NCBI RefSeq assembly: GCF_964340395.1
Contig: NC_135555.1
Coordinates: 22,721,225-22,785,224 of the forward strand
Source of the DNA: Glandiceps talaboti
Lineage: Eukaryota > Hemichordata > Enteropneusta > Spengelidae
DNA length: 64,000 nucleotides
Reading direction: 5' to 3'
The notes under the pieces are model-generated. The model saw nothing but the letters and a program-made list of their open reading frames with translations. It did not search any database and was not told the DNA's origin. The position numbers and the translations under genes are program-made. The stretch's first letter is position 1, and every line of letters starts with the position of its first letter. Below, piece after piece: positions 11,901-23,074 of the stretch.

Positions 11901-14900
11901 TGGTAACGATACTGTATAGGAACTAGACTGTGAGTGGAGGTGTAAATGGTAATGATACTGTATAGGAACTAGACTGTGAGTAGAGGTGTAAATGGTAATG
12001 ATACTGTATAGGAACTAGACTGTGAGTGGAGGTGTAAATGGTAATGATACTGTATAGGAACTAGACTGTGAGTGGAGGTGTAAATGGTAACAATACTGTA
12101 TAGGAACTAGACTATATGAGTGGAGGTGTAAATGGTAATAATACTGTATAGGAATTAGACTATGTGAGTGGAGGTGTAAATGGTAATAATACTGTATAGG
12201 AATTAGACTATGTGAGTGGAGGTGTAAATGGTAATAATACTGTATAGGAATTAGACTATGTGAGTGGAGGTGTAAATGGTAATAATACTGTATAGGAATT
12301 AGACTATGTGAGTGGAGGTGTAAATGGTAACGATACTGTATAGGAACTAGACTATATGAGTGGAGGTGTAAATGGTAACGATACTGTATAGGAACTAGAC
12401 TGTGAGTGGAGGTGTCAATGGTAACGATACTGTATAGGAACTAGACTGAGTGGAGGTGTCAATGGTAATGATACTGTATAGGAACTAGACTGTGAGTGGA
12501 GGTGTCAATGGTAATGATACTGTATAGGAACTAGACTGAGTGGAGGTGTCAATGGTAATGATACTGTATAGGAACTAGACTGTGAGTGGAGGTGTCAATG
12601 GTAATGATACTGTATAGGAACTAGACTGAGTGGAGGTGTAAATGGAAACAATACTGTATAGGAACTAGACTGTGAGTGGAGGTGTAAATGGTAATGATAC
12701 TGTATATGAACTAGACTATGTGAGTGGAGGTGTAAATGGTAATGATACTGTATAGGAACTAGACTGTGAGTGGAGGTGTAAATGGTAACGATACTGTATA
12801 GGAACTAGACTATGTGAGTGGAGGTGTAAATGGTAAAGATACTGTATAGGAACTAGACTGTGAGTGGAGGTGTAAATGGTAATGATACTGTATAGGAACT
12901 AGACTATGTGAGTGGAGGTGTAAATGGAAACAATACTGTATAGGAACTAGACTATGAGTGGAGGTGTCAATGGTAACGATACTGTATAGGAACTAGACTA
13001 TGTGAGTGAAGGTGTCAATGGTAACGATACTGTATAGGAACTAGACTGAGTGGAGGTGTAAATGGTAACGATACTGTATAGGAACTAGACTATGTGAGTG
13101 AAGGTGTCAATGGTAACAATACTGTATAGGAACTAGACTATGTGAGTGAAGGTGTCAATGGTAACGATACTGTATAGGAACTAGACTGAGTGGAGGTGTA
13201 AATGGTAACGATACTGTATAGGAACTAGACTGAGTGGAGGTGTAAATGGTAATGATACTGTATAGGAACTAGACTATGTGAGTGGAGGTGTAAATGGTAA
13301 CGATACTGTATAGGAACTAGACTATGTGAGTGAAGGTGTCAATGGTAACGATACTGTATAGGAACTAGACTGGGTGGAGGTGTAAATGGTAACGATACTG
13401 TATAGGAACTAGACTGTGAGTGGAGGTGTAAATGGTAACGATACTGTATAGGAACTAGACTGTGAGTGGAGGTGTAAATGGTAACGATACTGTATAGGAA
13501 CTAGACTGTGAGTGGAGGTGTAAATGGTAACGATACTGTATAGGAACTAGACTGAGTGGAGGTGTAAATGGTAACAATACTGTATAGGAACTAGACTATG
13601 TGAGTGGAGGTGTAAATGGTAACGATACTGTATAGGAACTAGACTGTGAGTGGAGGTGTAAATGGTAACGATACTGTATAGGAACTAGACTGTGAGTGGA
13701 GGTGTAAATGGTAATGATACTGTATAGGAACTAGACTATGTGAGTGGAGGTGTAAATGGTAACGATACTGTATAGGAACTAGACTATGTGAGTGAAGGTG
13801 TCAATGGTAACGATACTGTATAGGAACTAGACTGGGTGGAGGTGTAAATGGTAACGATACTGTATAGGAACTAGACTGTGAGTGGAGGTGTAAATGGTAA
13901 CGATACTGTATAGGAACTAGACTGTGAGTGGAGGTGTAAATGGTAACGATACTGTATAGGAACTAGACTGAGTGGAGGTGTAAATGGTAATGATACTGTA
14001 TAGGAACTAGACTATGTGAGTGGAGGTGTAAATGGTAACGATACTGTATAGGAACTAGACTGAGTGGAGGTGTAAATGGTAATGATACCGTATAAGAACT
14101 AGACTGTGAGTGGAGGTGTAAATGGTAATAATACTGTATAGGAATTAGACTATGTGAGTGGAGGTGTAAATGGTAATGATACTGTATAGGAACTAGACTG
14201 TGAGTGGAGGTGTAAATGGTAACGATACTGTATAGGAACTAGACTGTGAGTGGAGGTGTAAATGGTAATGATACTGTATAGGAACTAGACTATGTGAATG
14301 GAGGTGTAAATGGTAATGATACTGTATAGGAACTAGACTGTGAGTGGAGGTGTAAATGGTAATGATACTGTATATGAACTAGACTATGTGAGTGGAGGTG
14401 TTAATGGTAACGATACTGTATAGGAACTAGACTAGTGAGTGGAGGTGTAAATGGTAAAGATACTGTTACAGTATAGGAAATAGACTGAGTGGAGGTGTAA
14501 ATGGTAATGATACTGTATAGGAACTAGACTATGTGAGTGGAGGTGTAAATGGTAACGATACTGTATAGGAACTAGACTGTGAGTGGAGGTGTAAATTGTA
14601 ATGATACTGTATAGGAACTAGACTATAAGAGTGGAGGTGTAAATGGTAACGATACTGTATAGGAACTAGACTGTGAGTGGAGGTGTAAATGGTAACGATA
14701 CTGTATAGGAACTAGACTGTGAGTGGAGGTGTAAATTGTAATGATACTGTATAGGAACTAGACTAGTGAGTGGAGGTGTAAATGGTAATGATATTGTATA
14801 GGAACTAGACTGTGAGTGGAGGTGTAAATGGTAACGATACTGTATAGGAACTAGACTGTGAGTGGAGGTGTAAATGGAAACAATACTGTATAGGAACTAG

Positions 14901-17855
14901 ACTATATCATACTGGAAAAAAATGGTGTACATCATGTAAATTGAGCTTGTGGAAGTTTTCAAGAAAAAAAATGACAGGTTCATCTACTCTTAAATAGTAG
15001 TCCCTGTTGTATTAATACTAATACCAAAATATTAAGATATAAGTTATAACACAGACTGATATTTTTATAGTTCATGTATTAATTTGCAGGAACTTCATTT
15101 TGTCAGTTTGTTGCTGATTTCACTCACCTTGGACTTGATTTTGGTGAGAACACTGTCGACGTCTGTGCATGCATTCTTCTCTAGATTAACCACTCTACTG
15201 TTGACAGCGTGTAGTTCAACCAATCTTTCCTGATACTTCATGTCTTGTTTGACGCCTGGTTGTAACTCTTCTAAGAACCTCAAATAATTAAACCCAAAAT
15301 TATCTGCAAATTTCATTTCCAAAGCAATCATTTCATCTTCTGTTGCGGTGAGGCTGAGATACGTCAAACACTGACGAAATTGTGAGTTGGTCACGTGGCC
15401 GCGATTATGACGATCGAAGTCCTGGAAACAAGGCTTTGCGAGAACTCGTCGTTGCATGGCTCGTTGTCGCATTCTCTCCATTACGTTGTCTACGATTGAA
15501 ACCACCATTCCATCGACGTTGTTCCAGTTTGTTGTACCAGGTTTATCCATTAAGAAGGTGTCTTGTGTAGGAACTTCGTTTGTTGGGGTCTTCTCTAAGT
15601 TTGGCTCAACTTGAGTAAACACTGGTAATAGATAAAAAGATCCACAAACCATAAATCCTACTTAAGCAACACAGGAAACAGTATTTTTCTGTTTTAACCA
15701 AGTGTTGACATACATTTAGCTTTATCCAAGGAATTCAAAATAAGTTTGACAACTTCTCATTTTGATATAAACGCTGATTTCTAAATATCAAATTTGAATC
15801 AAAACACTAATGAAAAATGAAGTTACTAAGTATTAGTTCGGTATTCACAGAACATCAAATTTTTATTTTCATGTACATTAATTTGATAAAAGACAACTAA
15901 TATTGAATAAATTATGACATTTATAAGACACAAATATTTCTCTGTAATTAATGCGATCTAGCAAGTTGGTCAAATACAGTTTTAATAATAACAATAGAGT
16001 GAATTTATAATGTGCCTGTTTTTTGAAGAGCTCCAGTTGCAGACACAGAACTACTAACAGAATGAGAGGATACAGAGAGACAATTTGAAAATATGGTAAG
16101 GATGCAGAGAGAAGTGTGTAAGTGAGTGAGAGTTAAGATTGAAATGGGTAGGTTTTAAGGGCAGAGTGGAAGGAAGACTTAGAGTTAGAGTGACAAAGAG
16201 TGAAGACTTCAAAACTGAAGCAGTGTAAGAAAGGGAACGCTCACCGAGCTTCTTTAGTGACAAAAATTGCAATCTATTTTTCATCTTGATGTAAAAGCCC
16301 ACATTAGATTAGGATTTTTAAGTTTTTCACTTTAGTAGTCACTATAGAAATCTTATATCATATTATTATTACTTTTCAATATCTTAAAGGCCTATGTTTC
16401 AATCCTAGGCCATCACATCAGTGTTAATTATCTTAATGAGGATTAATTGAGATCATTCTTTTGTTCTAGACCAACTTTTTGGGGCAAAAAAAATAATTTT
16501 CAAACCTAAATTCAAATCCTACTTTGCAGTGGGCCTTTACACATCTAAACGAAAAATATATTGCAATTTTTTTTAACATTACATGGACACTGTTGCTATA
16601 GTTACCTGTGTCGACATCTACTTTGAAGTTTGGCCAGAGTACTCTACCGGGGTGTTTAGGATCATTATAGTAAGCACACAGAGCAAGAAACTCTGCCTCG
16701 GACAAGTTACTCTGTCCCATAGTACTCAAACCCATGGCTGTTAGACCAATACGGAAACGGGTCTGTGAGATTGAACCATTGCGTAGCGGATCAAAGTCTT
16801 GGAAGTATTCATTCACCTGAAAGATAAAGAAGAATTAGTAAATAAAAAATACCACATAAATAACATCATACTAAAGTACATATATCTATCACACATTTTG
16901 ATTTTAGTATCCGGTAGGTTTTTTTCCAGTGTACAAGTGTGTATATATTTTTAATGTAAACATGTACACATTATTTTCTTGTGTACAAGTTTATACATTG
17001 TTTTCTAGTGTACAAGTATGTATATTTTTTCAAGTATACAAATGTATACATTTTCTAATGTAAAAGTTTCACTTTGTACAGAGGCTGGTACTTGTTTTCA
17101 ACCACACAGTGTGCCCTCTAATGATAGCTAAAATTTGTTGTTGTGAGTCAAAATGAGAAAAACCGAGATTTCTTGTGAGTCACCACATAGTATAAAGAGA
17201 TAGGGGAATGCCAAATTTTGGTGCGTCACTAGATATTGTGTGCATCAGTGGCGTGTCAAATTGGCTGAGAGGACACACTAATTACACATATGTGTATGTT
17301 TGTACCTTGAATTTTTTTCCCTTCTTTTGCAGTGAACCATCACTTAGCCCACCAGTGTACTGGTGTACCTATCGTTCCTTTTTACATCTTAGATAAAAAA
17401 AATAAAGTACATGTTCCTACCCAGATCCTATTAACTAATGAATGATGTCGTATTCTGCCTAAAACTTCTTCAAAGTTGACTTTACTGATATCAACAGGTT
17501 TCTTGGTCACAACAGAAGCATCTCCTGCATCTTTCATTTCATCACTTCCAATAGTAAAGCCAACAAACTCTGCAATCAAATAGACAATGTATAACAATCA
17601 TTAACAAAAAATATGAGTGTGGCAGACAAATCTCAAATTTAAAGTTTAAAGGACTATGTTTCAATCCCAGGTCATTGCATTAGTGTTATCTTAATAAAGT
17701 TTGCATGAGTTTTTGGGTAAGGAACACAATTTGAAAATGAATTATAGAAAGAAAACAAATTAACTTATCATAGTGAAGAAATTTTTTTTTTTTTATCCTT
17801 TCTTCTTCTTCTTCTTCTTCTTCTTCTTCTTCTTCAACAACAACAACAACAACAA

Positions 17856-17903
<48 letters not shown>

Positions 17904-20900
17904 CGACGACGACGACGACGACGACGACAACAACAACAAGGTAATATTAGATATGTACCACAAATTACTTGCACTGGTGCACACACATACTAGTGGTATT
18001 TTCACTGCAGTGCAATATCAAAAACATTATTGCATACCTAGCTGTATGCAAATGATATACAAGTGAGGACGCAATCGTTCACTACACACAAAATCATGTG
18101 ATTGCACTGTATGATTTTTATGGAAATTTGCCATATCAGATAAACATATATAATAACAGAACCCCATGCCACATGAGTTCCAGTGTGGGTACTCAGGGTA
18201 TCTGCACTCATGCTTTCTGCTGCACTTTCACAAGTGTGGTGAGTGAAATTGCAGGTGCAGAAAACACTGCAAGCACTCATACAAATACACTGAGTACGCC
18301 ACACTACACTCGCTATGCTCGTGAGAGTACGGGCGCAGAAAGTTAACTGAAGTAAATTTCTGGATTGAATGATTGTAACTTGACAAATCAGATATATTAC
18401 CTCTGTCCACAGCTTGGACAAATGCTGGATAGTTGACATCTCCATGGCGTTCTGGGTCTTCAAATTTACGACAAAGTAACTTGAAGTCTTCTGATTGCAC
18501 ATTGAGACTCAAGAAATGTCAGATACGACCAAACTGGGAAAATGTGATGTTTCTTGTATTTGCTTTGCTCTGTTGAAAAGACAGAAATTAACTTGTAATG
18601 AACCTCATGGTTCTTTGAACTGGGACTGAGTGTCACAGAGTTTTGAAACCTACAAGGCCTTAAAAAACAACTTGTTTGGTTCCGGTTCCCCGACCCCACC
18701 TAGTTTTTTACGCTGACCCTAAACTTTTTTTAATGTATTCGAGAAAAATAAAATAAAATCGTGAAAATTGTGAAGTCTCGCAAGAAATAGTGGATGTGGA
18801 AAATGACATCAACTTAAAAAGACAATATAAAACTGTTCTTCCAATCTGTAATGGCTGTACATCTGATGAGATAAAGCCAATAACACAGAGAGAGACCATA
18901 TGGAAAACTACAGAAAACATAACTACCTGAACTAGTCACACATGAAAAAAAAAATCCAAAAAAAACTCCCAAAACATCTACCTACCCCACCTATTCTAAA
19001 ATTGAGTGTAATCGGAACCGCACAATTTTTATTTTTAGGCCTAACACCCAAGCAAAATGATTTCACTTATATACCTGATATTTATGCTATAAATGATAGT
19101 GGTACACACTGAACTTGCTTTTCTGGGATGTAACAGATTGTATTGTCTATAGATAGACAAGTATTGAAAAGATTTTATAATAGGCCTTTCCAAAATTTGC
19201 CATGGTGGCGCTCTACTTCCTGTCTGTGTACCTTGGGGGTATACATTGTATAGGTTACTCAGTTAATCATAGAACACTCCTGCTTTCCCCGATGTCTGAA
19301 CAATACGAAAAAAATCCCTGATTTACACTTCTACAGAATACCAAGAAACAAAGCTCTTAAGAAACGATACTATGAGGTGATGATACCTCCAATTTGAGTG
19401 AGGGCGGTGTATTCTCAATTTCCTGTTTAAAAACTAAGCCTCCTTCAAAAGAAAAAAAAAAAGAGTTAAAAATTGTACATACTCTGTCATAGTCTTTGAA
19501 ATAGGCATACATCATGATACGTCGTTCTTGTACGGTCACTGACAAATCCATCAATACCTCAGCTACTCTGGCTTCTTCTACATCACTCAATGGATTGAGA
19601 TATCTGGACAAAGCACCTAGTGGTGGTCTTTTCACTTCCATTGTTGGTTTCTTCTCCAAGTCTGGGTCATTAAATGCTGCAGATACAAACAAGTGAAATG
19701 ATGACGGTATCCCATGTTATTTATCAATTATATATATAGATAGCAAGTTGATTGGTAAGAATGCACCATAAAATTAAAATATATACACCAACATTTTATG
19801 CTATGCTCCTTTATTTTCTTTAATACAATTGTCCGATTAAAATTGAATTTCAAATCTATTTTCGTCAACAACTTGCAGAATTGTAATCCCCCCCCCCCCC
19901 CCCCCCCCTGGATATGAGTGGGCAGGGGGCGGATGAACATTTTTTTTTTTTCTTTTTAAATATTTTTTTTATTTTCCAAAAGATTTTTTATTTAGTCATC
20001 TGACAAGAAAGCAATCAATATGATCCAGTTAACTGCCTCGTCTTCACTTGTTATTGAATGGGTTTACTGTGTTTATACACTCCTACTTATCCCTTCATGA
20101 AAAGAGTGAAGAGAATTTACATCAAAGCTTGTCCCCTTGTGCTTGGCAGATGTTACTGAGTTAGCTTATGTCTATATTCTTACATTGAAATTTTACCTCC
20201 CTCCCACATACAATCTTTTTTGTGACGTCACCTAACCATTTCACTTCATTGATCTCTTTCAACAAGACTTACCACTTTCCATCAGGTCACAGAATTCCTT
20301 GTATCGTACTCTGCCGTCTTTGATTTTGTAGTAATCCACCACTTTCTGTATATCACTGCGTGATAACTGTGCCTCCTTGCCCACAGCCAATGACAGACCA
20401 CAGATGAACTGGTTCTCGGTGATAATGTAGCTACGTAGTCTGTCGTGATCACGGAAAAACTCAGTGGTACGGATACCATTTTTGTACACAGCTGTACGGA
20501 TCTTGTCAAAGACATCAACGGACCGTGGTGCTACAGTCTGAATTAGAAAAAACACACCACATTAAGACTTATATAATCTTGATTTGATCACTGAGCAATA
20601 TCAAACCTTCTGATTTTTTTATTTTTTTATTTTTTTTTTTGGGGGGGGGGGGTAATTATACCAACCCCTAATCTACACAATTCATTGAACCAATATAGAA
20701 CCAAACAACAGAAATCATAGTTGATAGAAGTAGTTTGCAAATGTGATATATTCCTATAACTAGATATTATGCCCCAATATTTTTCTTTGTTCAGCCAAGG
20801 AAAATACTTCTCGGCAAGTGACTCATAGTGACAACCCTTAGGTCATGAGTATTTTCCAGCTGAATGAAGAAACAATATTGGGAATAATATAATTATACCA

Positions 20901-23019
20901 TCGCCAGTGATATAAAAGTAAAATTGGGGAAAGTAATGGCACTTTTGAAAGTTTTTACTCATATTTCGAACACAGCAGAACCAGTGACATAGACAATGTG
21001 TTGTCGTGACATAGGCATGCGTTGTTGTGAGGTAGAACGACCAGAGTATATATTCCATATTTTTTTATTGAACCTGGCTTGCGCATGGTACAATACTACA
21101 TTTTATCTGTCTCAACTACCCATTTCGAGTACCACAGGAAGGTCTTGTGTATTGGTAATAGCCAAACGATGTAATTTGAAAACAATCTATTGGATGACTA
21201 ATTTTCTTCTTCATAACAGACATTTCCAATGCCTCATCAGCATCACTGATGAGACAATAATGATAAATTAATCCTCTGGGGAAAATACATCAAATCAGAA
21301 ATTCCTACACGTTGACTTACCTTGGCTGGTATGTTATACTCAGCTTTAGCTGGGCTACCTGGATATTCTAAATCCTCAACCAAGGTGTCTTTGATAGCCT
21401 CTACATCATGGTGGAAATTCAAGTAGTTACAGAGACTAGCTTTACTTGGATCCAGGTATTTCTGAGCCAGTGTTTGCATCTCATTCTCTGTCACGTCTGG
21501 TGGACCAGGAAAACTACGATAGAACTGTAACACAAATGAAAATAAAGTTCAACGTCTGACCGAAAAAATAAAGATCTACAGATAGGACGATATTCCAACA
21601 GAAAATCCTCGCATCAATAACTATACTACGCTGTTTTGATTTGTGATATGTAACTATATCAGGTATCTATGTTACACTGTGATGTAGCGTTTAAAGTCTA
21701 ATTTCAAACACAGTATGTATGTCACGTGACTGTCACATGATGTCCATGTGATTTCTTCCTTACATGACTTTCTGTGACCAACCCATTGTGGTGACTCTGT
21801 CAAAATCTTCATAACACATTTGTCATGTGACTGTCACATGATGTCCATGTGATTTCTTTCTGACATGCCTTTCTGTGACCAATCCATTCTGGTGTCTGTC
21901 AACATCTACATAACACATTTGTCATGTGACTGTCACATGGTGTCCATGTGATTTCTTTCTTACCTGGCTTTCTGTGACCAATCCATTGTGGTGTCTGTCA
22001 AAGTCTTCGTAACAAGTTCTGACATTGATTCCATGGTATTTATAAAATGGTGCAATTCTCCTCAGAATATCAGTACATCTACTACGAAAGGATGGACTGA
22101 GAGGACGTTGAGAGCGATGTGTCCCCAGACTAAAGGATATAAAGAAAATAACGTTTTGGAAATGTGTCACATAACAACTATATAAAATCTCGACTGAGAG
22201 CAATAAATATCAATAGCGACTTCACAATAAATGTCAGTATGTGTCAGATGATAAACACATCTAATTGCATTTTGGAAAACAACAGCCACTAGTATTGAGG
22301 GTGATAAATATTGATAACGACCTTATAATAAATGTGTCTAAAAGATAAACATAATTCTGAAATTGTCACTGAGGGTAATAAACATTAATAATGACTCCAC
22401 AATATCCCATGGTGATTACATCAACAATATAAACTTCACGATATCCCTTCATAATTATAACAATAGCAATTTCACTATATTCCAGGGTAATAATACCAAT
22501 AATGACTTTGTCATATCCCACTATGATTATATGAGTAATAACCTCATTATATCATTAATAACTTTGTGACATCACAGGTTTATAATGCTACTTATGAAAT
22601 ATTATCATACCAGGAGAATAATCGATATAATGACCCAAGAATTTCAAAAGGTTAACAATACAATAATGACTTTGTGATATCTGGGCAATATATTTCATTA
22701 TCTCATCTGTAATAAGTATTCAATAGCAAAGTGATATACTTACTATTCTGTGACTTCTACTTTTCTTGCTTGTGGTTCAGTCTTCAAATCATTTGGTTCA
22801 AAAACTGTGAAAAATACAATTTTAGATAAAAAAGTTACCACTCACTTTTAAAATAATGTCACATAAATTGTTCTAAATTACTGTCAATCAATCAATCAAT
22901 CATTCAATCAATCAATCAATCAGTCAATCTATCAATTAATCAATCACGCAATCAATCAATCAGTCAGTCAGTCAGTCAGTCAGTCAATCAATCACTCAGT
23001 CAGTCAGTCAGTCAGTCAG

Positions 23020-23074
<55 letters not shown>

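Noticed and set aside
11245-14915. CRISPR-like repeat-spacer array
   Set aside because: There are no unique spacers. Units are contiguous variants of one sequence and the genome is eukaryotic.
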